NCBI RefSeq assembly: GCF_037975245.1
Contig: NC_092572.1
Coordinates: forward strand, 15,444,269-15,508,268
Origin: Apostichopus japonicus
Lineage: Eukaryota > Echinodermata > Holothuroidea > Aspidochirotida > Stichopodidae
DNA: 64,000 nucleotides
Direction of reading: 5' to 3'
Position 1 is the first letter of the stretch. Every line of letters begins with the position of its first letter. Positions 12,301 through 26,152 of the stretch are shown here, piece after piece. The notes beneath the pieces were generated by a model, which saw nothing but the letters and a program-made list of their open reading frames with translations, was not told the DNA's origin and did not search any database. The translations under genes and the position numbers were made by a program.

Positions 12301-15300
12301 AGCAAGTGCCTGCACGGGGAGCTGTAAGTATTAGTTAATCCACCTAATATCTCAGTCCATACAGTGGCGGGATGGCTCGGCGCACTGTACGAGCTGATGA
12401 TCGAGACTCTCTTTTGCATCCCTGGTTCGAACCCCGGGTGATGACGTCTTTTGCCGATCTTTTACAGCAAGTGCCTGCACGGGGAGCTGTAAGTATTAGT
12501 TAATCCACCTAATATCTCAGTCCATACAGTGGCGGGATGGCCCGGCGCACTGTACGAGCTGATGATCGAGACTCTCTTTTGCATCCCTGGTTCGAACCCC
12601 GGGTGATGACGTCTTTTGCCGATCTTTTACAGCAATTGCCTGCACGGGGAGCTGTAAGTATTAGTTAATCCACCTAATATCTCAGTCCATACAGTGGCGG
12701 GATGGCTCGGCGCACTGTACGAGCTGATGATCGAGACTCTCTTTTGCATCCCTGGTTCGAACCCCGGGTGATGACGTCTTTTGCCGATCTTTTACAGCAA
12801 GTGCCTGCACGGGGAGCTGTAAGTATTAGTTAATCCACCTAATATCTCAGTCCATACAGTGGCGGGATGGCTCGGCGCACTGTACGAGCTGATGATCGAG
12901 ACTCTCTTTTGCATCCCTCGTTCGAACCCCGGGTGATGACGTCTTTTGCCGATCTTTTACAGCAAGTGCCTGCACGGGGAGCTGTAAGTATTAGTTAATC
13001 CACCTAATATCTCAGTCCATACAGTGGCGGGATGGCTCGGCGCACTGTACGAGCTGATGATCGAGACTCTCTTTTGCATCCCTCGTTCGAACCCCGGGTG
13101 ATGACGTCTTTTGCCGATCTTTTACAGCAAGTGCCTGCACGGGGAGCTGTAAGTATTAGTTAATCCACCTAATATCTCAGTCCATACAGTGGCGGGATGG
13201 CTCGGCGCACTGTACGAGCTGATGATCGAGACTCTCTTTTGCATCCCTGGTTCGAACCCCGGGTGATGACGTCTTTTGCCGATCTTTTACAGCAAGTGCC
13301 TGCACGGGGAGCTGTAAGTATTAGTTAATCCACCTAATATCTCAGTCCATACAGTGGCGGGATGGCTCGGCGCACTGTACGAGCTGATGATCGAGACTCT
13401 CTTTTGCATCCCTGGTTCGAACCCCGGGTGATGACGTCTTTTGCCGATCTTTTACAGCAAGTGCCTGCACGGGGAGCTGTAAGTATTAGTTAATCCACCT
13501 AATATCTCAGTCCATACAGTGGCGGGATGGCTCGGCGCACTGTACGAGCTGATGATCGAGACTCTCTTTTGCATCCCTGGTTCGAACCCCGGGTGATGAC
13601 GTCTTTTGCCGATCTTTTACAGCAAGTGCCTGCACGGGGAGCTGTAAGTATTAGTTAATCCACCTAATATCTCAGTCCATACAGTGGCGGGATGGCTCGG
13701 CGCACTGTACGAGCTGATGATCGAGACTCTCTTTTGCATCCCTGGTTCGAACCCCGGGTGATGACGTCTTTTGCCGATCTTTTACAGCAAGTGCCTGCAC
13801 GGGGAGCTGTAAGTATTAGTTAATCCACCTAATATCTCAGTCCATACAGTGGCGGGATGGCTCGGCGCACTGTACGAGCTGATGATCGAGACTCTCTTTT
13901 GCATCCCTGGTTCGAACCCCGGGTGATGACGTCTTTTGCCGATCTTTTACAGCAAGTGCCTGCACGGGGAGCTGTAAGTATTAGTTAATCCACCTAATAT
14001 CTCAGTCCATACAGTGGCGGGATGGCTCGGCGCACTGTACGAGCTGATGATCGAGACTCTCTTTTGCATCCCTGGTTCGAACCCCGGGTGATGACGTCTT
14101 TTGCCGATCTTTTACAGCAAGTGCCTGCACGGGGAGCTGTAAGTATTAGTTAATCCACCTAATATCTCAGTCCATACAGTGGCGGGATGGCTCGGCGCAC
14201 TGTACGAGCTGATGATCGAGACTCTCTTTTGCATCCCTGGTTCGAACCCCGGGTGATGACGTCTTTTGCCGATCTTTTACAGCAAGTGCCTGCACGGGGA
14301 GCTGTAAGTATTAGTTAATCCACCTAATATCTCAGTCCATACAGTGGCGGGATGGCTCGGCGCACTGTACGAGCTGATGATCGAGACTCTCTTTTGCATC
14401 CCTGGTTCGAACCCCGGGTGATGACGTCTTTTGCCGATCTTTTACAGCAAGTGCCTGCACGGGGAGCTGTAAGTATTAGTTAATCCACCTAATATCTCAG
14501 TCCATACAGTGGCGGGATGGCTCGGCGCACTGTACGAGCTGATGATCGAGACTCTCTTTTGCATCCCTGGTTCGAACCCCGGGTGATGACGTCTTTTGCC
14601 GATCTTTTACAGCAAGTGCCTGCACGGGGAGCTGTAAGTATTAGTTAATCCACCTAATATCTCAGTCCATACAGTGGCGGGATGGCTCGGCGCACTGTAC
14701 GAGCTGATGATCGAGACTCTCTTTTGCATCCCTGGTTCGAACCCCGGGTGATGACGTCTTTTGCCGATCTTTTACAGCAATTGCCTGCACGGGGAGCTGT
14801 AAGTATTAGTTAATCCACCTAATATCTCAGTCCATACAGTGGCGGGATGGCTCGGCGCACTGTACGAGCTGATGATCGAGACTCTCTTTTGCATCCCTGG
14901 TTCGAACCCCGGGTGATGACGTCTTTTGCCGATCTTTTACAGCAAGTGCCTGCACGGGGAGCTGTAAGTATTAGTTAATCCACCTAATATCTCAGTCCAT
15001 ACAGTGGCGGGATGGCTCGGCGCACTGTACGAGCTGATGATCGAGACTCTCTTTTGCATCCCTGGTTCGAACCCCGGGTGATGACGTCTTTTGCCGATCT
15101 TTTACAGCAAGTGCCTGCACGGGGAGCTGTAAGTATTAGTTAATCCACCTAATATCTCAGTCCATACAGTGGCGGGATGGCTCGGCGCACTGTACGAGCT
15201 GATGATCGAGACTCTCTTTTGCATCCCTGGTTCGAACCCCGGGTGATGACGTCTTTTGCCGATCTTTTACAGCAAGTGCCTGCACGGGGAGCTGTAAGTA

Positions 15301-18300
15301 TTAGTTAATCCACCTAATATCTCAGTCCATACAGTGGCGGGATGGCTCGGCGCACTGTACGAGCTGATGATCGAGACTCTCTTTTGCATCCCTGGTTCGA
15401 ACCCCGGGTGATGACGTCTTTTGCCGATCTTTTACAGCAAGTGCCTGCACGGGGAGCTGTAAGTATTAGTTAATCCACCTAATATCTCAGTCCATACAGT
15501 GGCGGGATGGCTCGGCGCACTGTACGAGCTGATGATCGAGACTCTCTTTTGCATCCCTGGTTCGAACCCCGGGTGATGACGTCTTTTGCCGATCTTTTAC
15601 AGCAAGTGCCTGCACGGGGAGCTGTAAGTATTAGTTAATCCACCTAATATCTCAGTCCATACAGTGGCGGGATGGCTCGGCGCACTGTACGAGCTGATGA
15701 TCGAGACTCTCTTTTGCATCCCTGGTTCGAACCCCGGGTGATGACGTCTTTTGCCGATCTTTTACAGCAAGTGCCTGCACGGGGAGCTGTAAGTATTAGT
15801 TAATCCACCTAATATCTCAGTCCATACAGTGGCGGGATGGCTCGGCGCACTGTACGAGCTGATGATCGAGACTCTCTTTTGCATCCCTGGTTCGAACCCC
15901 GGGTGATGACGTCTTTTGCCGATCTTTTACAGCAAGTGCCTGCACGGGGAGCTGTAAGTATTAGTTAATCCACCTAATATCTCAGTCCATACAGTGGCGG
16001 GATGGCTCGGCGCACTGTACGAGCTGATGATCGAGACTCTCTTTTGCATCCCTGGTTCGAACCCCGGGTGATGACGTCTTTTGCCGATCTTTTACAGCAA
16101 GTGCCTGCACGGGGAGCTGTAAGTATTAGTTAATCCACCTAATATCTCAGTCCATACAGTGGCGGGATGGCTCGGCGCACTGTACGAGCTGATGATCGAG
16201 ACTCTCTTTTGCATCCCTGGTTCGAACCCCGGGTGATGACGTCTTTTGCCGATCTTTTACAGCAAGTGCCTGCACGGGGAGCTGTAAGTACTAGTTAATC
16301 CACCTAATATCTCAGTCCATACAGTGGCGGGATGGCTCGGCGCACTGTACGAGCTGATGATCGAGACTCTCTTTTGCATCCCTGGTTCGAACCCCGGGTG
16401 ATGACGTCTTTTGCCGATCTTTTACAGCAAGTGCCTGCACGGGGAGCTGTAAGTACTAGTTAATCCACCTAATATCTCAGTCCATACAGTGGCGGGATGG
16501 CTCGGCGCACTGTACGAGCTGATGATCGAGACTCTCTTTTGCATCCCTGGTTCGAACCCCGGGTGATGACGTCTTTTGCCGATCTTTTACAGCAAGTGCC
16601 TGCACGGGGAGCTGTAAGTACTAGTTAATCCACCTAATATCTCAGTCCATACAGTGGCGCGATGGCTCGGCGCACTGTACGAGCTGATGTTCGAGACTCT
16701 CTTTTGCATCCCTGGTTCGAACCCCGGGTGATGACGTCTTTTGCCGATCTTTTACAGCAAGTGCCTGCACGGGGAGCTGTAAGTATTAGTTAATCCACCT
16801 AATATCTCAGTCCATACAGTGGCGGGATGGCTCGGCGCACTGTACGAGCTGATGATCGAGACTCTCTTTTGCATCCCTGGTTCGAACCCCGGGTGATGAC
16901 GTCTTTTGCCGATCTTTTACAGCAAGTGCCTGCACGGGGAGCTGTAAGTATTAGTTAATCCACCTAATATCTCAGTCCATACAGTGGCGGGATGGCTCGG
17001 CGCACTGTACGAGCTGATGATCGAGACTCTCTTTTGCATCCCTGGTTCGAACCCCGGGTGATGACGTCTTTTGCCGATCTTTTACAGCAAGTGCCTGCAC
17101 GGGGAGCTGTAAGTATTAGTTAATCCACCTAATATCTCAGTCCATACAGTGGCGGGATGGCTCGGCGCACTGTACGAGCTGATGATCGAGACTCTCTTTT
17201 GCATCCCTGGTTCGAACCCCGGGTGATGACGTCTTTTGCCGATCTTTTACAGCAAGTGCCTGCACGGGGAGCTGTAAGTATTAGTTAATCCACCTAATAT
17301 CTCAGTCCATACAGTGGCGGGATGGCTCGGCGCACTGTACGAGCTGATGATCGAGACTCTCTTTTGCATCCCTGGTTCGAACCCCGGGTGATGACGTCTT
17401 TTGCCGATCTTTTACAGCAAGTGCCTGCACGGGGAGCTGTAAGTACTAGTTAATCCACCTAATATCTCAGTCCATACAGTGGCGCGATGGCTCGGCGCAC
17501 TGTACGAGCTGATGATCGAGACTCTCTTTTGCATCCCTGGTTCGAACCCCGGGTGATGACGTCTTTTGCCGATCTTTTACAGCAAGTGCCTGCACGGGGA
17601 GCTGTAAGTACTAGTTAATCCACCTAATATCTCAGTCCATACAGTGGCGGGATGGCCCGGCGCACTGTACGAGCTGATCATCGAGACTCTCTTTTGCATC
17701 CCTGGTTCGAACCCCGGGTGATGACGTCTTTTGCCGATCTTTTACAGCAAGTGCCTGCACGGGGAGCTGTAAGTATTAGTTAATCCACCTAATATCTCAG
17801 TCCATACAGTGGCGGGATGGCTCGGCGCACTGTACGAGCTGATCATCGAGACTCTCTTTTGCATCCCTGGTTCGAACCCCGGGTGATGACGTCTTTTGCC
17901 GATCTTTTACAGCAAGTGCCTGCACGGGGAGCTGTAAGTATTAGTTAATCCACCTAATATCTCAGTCCATACAGTGGCGGGATGGCTCGGCGCACTGTAC
18001 GAGCTGATCATCGAGACTCTCTTTTGCATCCCTGGTTCGAACCCCGGGTGATGACGTCTTTTGCCGATCTTTTACAGCAAGTGCCTGCACGGGGAGCTGT
18101 AAGTATTAGTTAATCCACCTAATATCTCAGTCCATACAGTGGCGGGATGGCTCGGCGCACTGTACGAGCTGATCATCGAGACTCTCTTTTGCATCCCTGG
18201 TTCGAACCCCGGGTGATGACGTCTTTTGCCGATCTTTTACAGCAAGTGCCTGCACGGGGAGCTGTAAGTATTAGTTAATCCACCTAATATCTCAGTCCAT

Positions 18301-19960
18301 ACAGTGGCGGGATGGCTCGGCGCACTGTACGAGCTGATGATCGAGACTCTCTTTTGCATCCCTGGTTCGAACCCCGGGTGATGACGTCTTTTGCCGATCT
18401 TTTACAGCAAGTGCCTGCACGGGGAGCTGTAAGTATTAGTTAATCCACCTAATATCTCAGTCCATACAGTGGCGGGATGGCTCGGCGCACTGTACGAGCT
18501 GATGATCGAGACTCTCTTTTGCATCCCTGGTTCGAACCCCGGGTGATGACGTCTTTTGCCGATCTTTTACAGCAAGTGCCTGCACGGGGAGCTGTAAGTA
18601 CTAGTTAATCCACCTTATATCTCAGTCCATACAGTGGCGCGATGGCTCGGCGCACTGTACGAGCTGATGATCGAGACTCTCTTTTGCATCCCTGGTTCGA
18701 ACCCCGGGTGATGACGTCTTTTGCCGATCTTTTACAGCAAGTGCCTGCACGGGGAGCTGTAAGTATTAGTTAATCCACCTAATATCTCAGTCCATACAGT
18801 GGCGCGATGGCTCGGCGCACTGTACGAGCTGATGTTCGAGACTCTCTTTTGCATCCCTGGTTCGAACCCCGGGTGATGACGTCTTTTGCCGATCTTTTAC
18901 AGCAAGTGCCTGCACGGGGAGCTGTAAGTATTAGTTAATCCACCTAATATCTCAGTCCATACAGTGGCGGGATGGCCCGGCGCACTGTACGAGCTGATGA
19001 TCGAGACTCTCTTTTGCATCCCTGGTTCGAACCCCGGGTGATGACGTCTTTTGCCGATCTTTTACAGCAAGTGCCTGCACGGGGAGCTGTAAGTATTAGT
19101 TAATCCACCTAATATCTCAGTCCATACAGTGGCGGGATGGCTCGGCGCACTGTACGAGCTGATGATCGAGACTCTCTTTTGCATCCCTGGTTCGAACCCC
19201 GGGTGATGACGTCTTTTGCCGATCTTTTACAGCAAGTGCCTGCACGGGGAGCTGTAAGTATTAGTTAATCCACCTAATATCTCAGTCCATACAGTGGCGG
19301 GATGGCTCGGCGCACTGTACGAGCTGATGATCGAGACTCTCTTTTGCATCCCTGGTTCGAACCCCGGGTGATGACGTCTTTTGCCGATCTTTTACAGCAA
19401 GTGCCTGCACGGGGAGCTGTAAGTACTAGTTAATCCACCTAATATCTCAGTCCATACAGTGGCGCGATGGCTCGGCGCACTGTACGAGCTGATGTTCGAG
19501 ACTCTCTTTTGCATCCCTGGTTCAAACCCCGGGTGATGACGTCTTTTGCCGATCTTTTACAGCAAGTGCCTGCACGGGGAGCTGTAAGTATTAGTTAATC
19601 CACCTAATATCTCAGTCCATACAGTGGCGGGATGGCCCGGCGCACTATACGAGCTGATGATCGAGACTCTCTTTTGCATCCCTGGTTCGAACCCCGGGTG
19701 ATGACGTCTTTTGCCGATCTTTTACAGCAAGTGCCTGCACGGGGAGCTGTAAGTATTAGTTAATCCACCTAATATCTCAGTCCATACAGTGGCGGGATGG
19801 CTCGGCGCACTGTACGAGCTGATGATCGAGACTCTCTTTTGCATCCCTGGTTCGAACCCCGGGTGATGACGTCTTTTGCCGATCTTTTACAGCAAGTGCC
19901 TGCACGGGGAGCTGTAAGTATTAGTTAATCCACCTAATATCTCAGTCCATACAGTGGCGG

Positions 19961-20044
19961 GATGGCCCGGCGCACTGTACGAGCGCACTGTCCGGTGATG
20001 ACGTCTTTTGCCGATCTTTTACAGCAAGTGCCTGCACGGGGAGC
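19961..20044 (+). repeat. 84-bp rearranged monomer, copy 1
   Basis: After GGCCCGGCGCACTGTACGAGC the unit jumps to GCACTGTCC and then GGTGATGACG. This removes the whole segment that holds the B box and adds a 9-bp echo of upstream GCGCACTGT. It then runs to GGGGAGC and joins GATGGCTCGG of the next monomer directly, losing the GTAAGT, the branch-point-like motif and the 3' half. All six short copies have the same junctions, so they descend from one event. Confidence 0.93.
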
Positions 20045-23000
20045 GATGGCTCGGCGCACTGTACGAGCTGATGTTCGAGACTCTCTTTTGCATCCCTGGT
20101 TCGAACCCCGGGTGATGACGTCTTTTGCCGATCTTTTACAGCAAGTGCCTGCACGGGGAGCTGTAAGTATTAGTTAATCCACCTAATATCTCAGTCCATA
20201 CAGTGGCGGGATGGCCCGGCGCACTGTACGAGCTGATGATCGAGACTCTCTTTTGCATCCCTGGTTCGAACCCCGGGTGATGACGTCTTTTGCCGATCTT
20301 TTACAGCAAGTGCCTGCACGGGGAGCTGTAAGTATTAGTTAATCCACCTAATATCTCAGTCCATACAGTGGCGGGATGGCTCGGCGCACTGTACGAGCTG
20401 ATGATCGAGACTCTCTTTTGCATCCCTGGTTCGAACCCCGGGTGATGACGTCTTTTGCCGATCTTTTACAGCAAGTGCCTGCACGGGGAGCTGTAAGTAT
20501 TAGTTAATCCACCTAATATCTCAGTCCATACAGTGGCGGGATGGCTCGGCGCACTGTACGAGCTGATGATCGAGACTCTCTTTTGCATCCCTGGTTCGAA
20601 CCCCGGGTGATGACGTCTTTTGCCGATCTTTTACAGCAAGTGCCTGCACGGGGAGCTGTAAGTATTAGTTAATCCACCTAATATCTCAGTCCATACAGTG
20701 GCGGGATGGCTCGGCGCACTGTACGAGCTGATGATCGAGACTCTCTTTTGCATCCCTGGTTCGAACCCCGGGTGATGACGTCTTTTGCCGATCTTTTACA
20801 GCAAGTGCCTGCACGGGGAGCTGTAAGTACTAGTTAATCCACCTAATATCTCATTCCATACAGTGGCGCGATGGCTCGGCGCACTGTACGAGCTGATGTT
20901 CGAGACTCTCTTTTGCATCCCTGGTTCGAACCCCGGGTGATGACGTCTTTTGCCGATCTTTTACAGCAAGTGCCTGCACGGGGAGCTGTAAGTATTAGTT
21001 AATCCACCTAATATCTCAGTCCATACAGTGGCGGGATGGCCCGGCGCACTGTACGAGCTGATGATCGAGACTCTCTTTTGCATCCCTGGTTCGAACCCCG
21101 GGTGATGACGTCTTTTGCCGATCTTTTACAGCAAGTGCCTGCACGGGGAGCTGTAAGTATTAGTTAATCCACCTAATATCTCAGTCCATACAGTGGCGGG
21201 ATGGCTCGGCGCACTGTACGAGCTGATGATCGAGACTCTCTTTTGCATCCCTGGTTCGAACCCCGGGTGATGACGTCTTTTGCCGATCTTTTACAGCAAG
21301 TGCCTGCACGGGGAGCTGTAAGTATTAGTTAATCCACCTAATATCTCAGTCCATACAGTGGCGGGATGGCTCGGCGCACTGTACGAGCTGATGATCGAGA
21401 CTCTCTTTTGCATCCCTGGTTCGAACCCCGGGTGATGACGTCTTTTGCCGATCTTTTACAGCAAGTGCCTGCACGGGGAGCTGTAAGTATTAGTTAATCC
21501 ACCTAATATCTCAGTCCATACAGTGGCGGGATGGCTCGGCGCACTGTACGAGCTGATGATCGAGACTCTCTTTTGCATCCCTGGTTCGAACCCCGGGTGA
21601 TGACGTCTTTTGCCGATCTTTTACAGCAAGTGCCTGCACGGGGAGCTGTAAGTACTAGTTAATCCACCTAATATCTCATTCCATACAGTGGCGCGATGGC
21701 TCGGCGCACTGTACGAGCTGATGTTCGAGACTCTCTTTTGCATCCCTGGTTCGAACCCCGGGTGATGACGTCTTTTGCCGATCTTTTACAGCAAGTGCCT
21801 GCACGGGGAGCTGTAAGTATTAGTTAATCCACCTAATATCTCAGTCCATACAGTGGCGGGATGGCCCGGCGCACTGTACGAGCTGATGATCGAGACTCTC
21901 TTTTGCATCCCTGGTTCGAACCCCGGGTGATGACGTCTTTTGCCGATCTTTTACAGCAAGTGCCTGCACGGGGAGCTGTAAGTATTAGTTAATCCACCTA
22001 ATATCTCAGTCCATACAGTGGCGGGATGGCTCGGCGCACTGTACGAGCTGATGATCGAGACTCTCTTTTGCATCCCTGGTTCGAACCCCGGGTGATGACG
22101 TCTTTTGCCGATCTTTTACAGCAAGTGCCTGCACGGGGAGCTGTAAGTATTAGTTAATCCACCTAATATCTCAGTCCATACAGTGGCGGGATGGCTCGGC
22201 GCACTGTACGAGCTGATGATCGAGACTCTCTTTTGCATCCCTGGTTCGAACCCCGGGTGATGACGTCTTTTGCCGATCTTTTACAGCAAGTGCCTGCACG
22301 GGGAGCTGTAAGTATTAGTTAATCCACCTAATATCTCAGTCCATACAGTGGCGGGATGGCTCGGCGCACTGTACGAGCTGATGATCGAGACTCTCTTTTG
22401 CATCCCTGGTTCGAACCCCGGGTGATGACGTCTTTTGCCGATCTTTTACAGCAAGTGCCTGCACGGGGAGCTGTAAGTATTAGTTAATCCACCTGATATC
22501 TCAGTCCATACAGTGGCGGGATGGCTCGGCGCACTGTACGAGCTGATGATCGAGACTCTCTTTTGCATCCCTGGTTCGAACCCCGGGTGATGACGTCTTT
22601 TGCCGATCTTTTACAGCAAGTGCCTGCACGGGGAGCTGTAAGTATTAGTTAATCCACCTAATATCTCAGTCCATACAGTGGCGGGATGGCTCGGCGCACT
22701 GTACGAGCTGATGATCGAGACTCTCTTTTGCATCCCTGGTTCGAACCCCGGGTGATGACGTCTTTTGCCGATCTTTTACAGCAAGTGCCTGCACGGGGAG
22801 CTGTAAGTATTAGTTAATCCACCTAATATCTCAGTCCATACAGTGGCGGGATGGCTCGGCGCACTGTACGAGCTGATGATCGAGACTCTCTTTTGCATCC
22901 CTGGTTCGAACCCCGGGTGATGACGTCTTTTGCCGATCTTTTACAGCAAGTGCCTGCACGGGGAGCTGTAAGTACTAGTTAATCCACCTAATATCTCAGT

Positions 23001-23674
23001 CCATACAGTGGCGCGATGGCTCGGCGCACTGTACGAGCTGATGTTCGAGACTCTCTTTTGCATCCCTGGTTCGAACCCCGGGTGATGACGTCTTTTGCCG
23101 ATCTTTTACAGCAAGTGCCTGCACGGGGAGCTGTAAGTATTAGTTAATCCACCTAATATCTCAGTCCATACAGTGGCGGGATGGCCCGGCGCACTGTACG
23201 AGCTGATGATCGAGACTCTCTTTTGCATCCCTGGTTCGAACCCCGGGTGATGACGTCTTTTGCCGATCTTTTACAGCAAGTGCCTGCACGGGGAGCTGTA
23301 AGTATTAGTTAATCCACCTAATATCTCAGTCCATACAGTGGCGGGATGGCTCGGCGCACTGTACGAGCTGATGATCGAGACTCTCTTTTGCATCCCTGGT
23401 TCGAACCCCGGGTGATGACGTCTTTTGCCGATCTTTTACAGCAAGTGCCTGCACGGGGAGCTGTAAGTATTAGTTAATCCACCTAATATCTCAGTCCATA
23501 CAGTGGCGGGATGGCTCGGCGCACTGTACGAGCTGATGATCGAGACTCTCTTTTGCATCCCTGGTTCGAACCCCGGGTGATGACGTCTTTTGCCGATCTT
23601 TTACAGCAAGTGCCTGCACGGGGAGCTGTAAGTATTAGTTAATCCACCTAATATCTCAGTCCATACAGTGGCGG

Positions 23675-23758
23675 GATGGCCCGGCGCACTGTACGAGCGC
23701 ACTGTCCGGTGATGACGTCTTTTGCCGATCTTTTACAGCAAGTGCCTGCACGGGGAGC
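23675..23758 (+). repeat. 84-bp rearranged monomer, copy 2
   Basis: Same two junctions as the copy at 19961. The spacing of 3714 bp equals 84 + 22 x 165. A GTAAGTAC/GCGCGATGG-type monomer lies 679 bp upstream, as for three other copies. Confidence 0.93.
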
Positions 23759-26068
23759 GATGGCTCGGCGCACTGTACGAGCTGATGTTCGAGACTCTCT
23801 TTTGCATCCCTGGTTCGAACCCCGGGTGATGACGTCTTTTGCCGATCTTTTACAGCAAGTGCCTGCACGGGGAGCTGTAAGTATTAGTTAATCCACCTAA
23901 TATCTCAGTCCATACAGTGGCGGGATGGCCCGGCGCACTGTACGAGCTGATGATCGAGACTCTCTTTTGCATCCCTGGTTCGAACCCCGGGTGATGACGT
24001 CTTTTGCCGATCTTTTACAGCAAGTGCCTGCACGGGGAGCTGTAAGTATTAGTTAATCCACCTAATATCTCAGTCCATACAGTGGCGGGATGGCTCGGCG
24101 CACTGTACGAGCTGATGATCGAGACTCTCTTTTGCATCCCTGGTTCGAACCCCGGGTGATGACGTCTTTTGCCGATCTTTTACAGCAAGTGCCTGCACGG
24201 GGAGCTGTAAGTATTAGTTAATCCACCTAATATCTCAGTCCATACAGTGGCGGGATGGCTCGGCGCACTGTACGAGCTGATGATCGAGACTCTCTTTTGC
24301 ATCCCTGGTTCGAACCCCGGGTGATGACGTCTTTTGCCGATCTTTTACAGCAAGTGCCTGCACGGGGAGCTGTAAGTACTAGTTAATCCACCTAATATCT
24401 CATTCCATACAGTGGCGCGATGGCTCGGCGCACTGTACGAGCTGATGTTCGAGACTCTCTTTTGCATCCCTGGTTCGAACCCCGGGTGATGACGTCTTTT
24501 GCCGATCTTTTACAGCAAGTGCCTGCACGGGGAGCTGTAAGTATTAGTTAATCCACCTAATATCTCAGTCCATACAGTGGCGGGATGGCCCGGCGCACTG
24601 TACGAGCTGATGATCGAGACTCTCTTTTGCATCCCTGGTTCGAACCCCGGGTGATGACGTCTTTTGCCGATCTTTTACAGCAAGTGCCTGCACGGGGAGC
24701 TGTAAGTATTAGTTAATCCACCTAATATCTCAGTCCATACAGTGGCGGGATGGCTCGGCGCACTGTACGAGCTGATGATCGAGACTCTCTTTTGCATCCC
24801 TGGTTCGAACCCCGGGTGATGACGTCTTTTGCCGATCTTTTACAGCAAGTGCCTGCACGGGGAGCTGTAAGTATTAGTTAATCCACCTAATATCTCAGTC
24901 CATACAGTGGCGGGATGGCCCGGCGCACTGTACGAGCTGATGATCGAGACTCTCTTTTGCATCCCTGGTTCGAACCCCGGGTGATGACGTCTTTTGCCGA
25001 TCTTTTACAGCAAGTGCCTGCACGGGGAGCTGTAAGTATTAGTTAATCCACCTAATATCTCAGTCCATACAGTGGCGGGATGGCTCGGCGCACTGTACGA
25101 GCTGATGATCGAGACTCTCTTTTGCATCCCTGGTTCGAACCCCGGGTGATGACGTCTTTTGCCGATCTTTTACAGCAAGTGCCTGCACGGGGAGCTGTAA
25201 GTATTAGTTAATCCACCTAATATCTCAGTCCATACAGTGGCGGGATGGCTCGGCGCACTGTACGAGCTGATGATCGAGACTCTCTTTTGCATCCCTGGTT
25301 CGAACCCCGGGTGATGACGTCTTTTGCCGATCTTTTACAGCAAGTGCCTGCACGGGGAGCTGTAAGTACTAGTTAATCCACCTAATATCTCAGTCCATAC
25401 AGTGGCGCGATGGCTCGGCGCACTGTACGAGCTGATGTTCGAGACTCTCTTTTGCATCCCTGGTTCGAACCCCGGGTGATGACGTCTTTTGCCGATCTTT
25501 TACAGCAAGTGCCTGCACGGGGAGCTGTAAGTATTAGTTAATCCACCTAATATCTCAGTCCATACAGTGGCGGGATGGCCCGGCGCACTGTACGAGCTGA
25601 TGATCGAGACTCTCTTTTGCATCCCTGGTTCGAACCCCGGGTGATGACGTCTTTTGCCGATCTTTTACAGCAAGTGCCTGCACGGGGAGCTGTAAGTATT
25701 AGTTAATCCACCTAATATCTCAGTCCATACAGTGGCGGGATGGCTCGGCGCACTGTACGAGCTGATGATCGAGACTCTCTTTTGCATCCCTGGTTCGAAC
25801 CCCGGGTGATGACGTCTTTTGCCGATCTTTTACAGCAAGTGCCTGCACGGGGAGCTGTAAGTATTAGTTAATCCACCTAATATCTCAGTCCATACAGTGG
25901 CGGGATGGCTCGGCGCACTGTACGAGCTGATGATCGAGACTCTCTTTTGCATCCCTGGTTCGAACCCCGGGTGATGACGTTTTTTGCCGATCTTTTACAG
26001 CAAGTGCCTGCACGGGGAGCTGTAAGTATTAGTTAATCCACCTAATATCTCAGTCCATACAGTGGCGG

Positions 26069-26152
26069 GATGGCCCGGCGCACTGTACGAGCGCACTGTC
26101 CGGTGATGACGTCTTTTGCCGATCTTTTACAGCAAGTGCCTGCACGGGGAGC
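26069..26152 (+). repeat. 84-bp rearranged monomer, copy 3
   Basis: Same junctions. Spacing from copy 2 is 2394 bp = 84 + 14 x 165. The monomer just before it carries a private change (GACGTTTTTTGCC, about 25977-25988) shared with copies 4 and 6. Confidence 0.93.
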
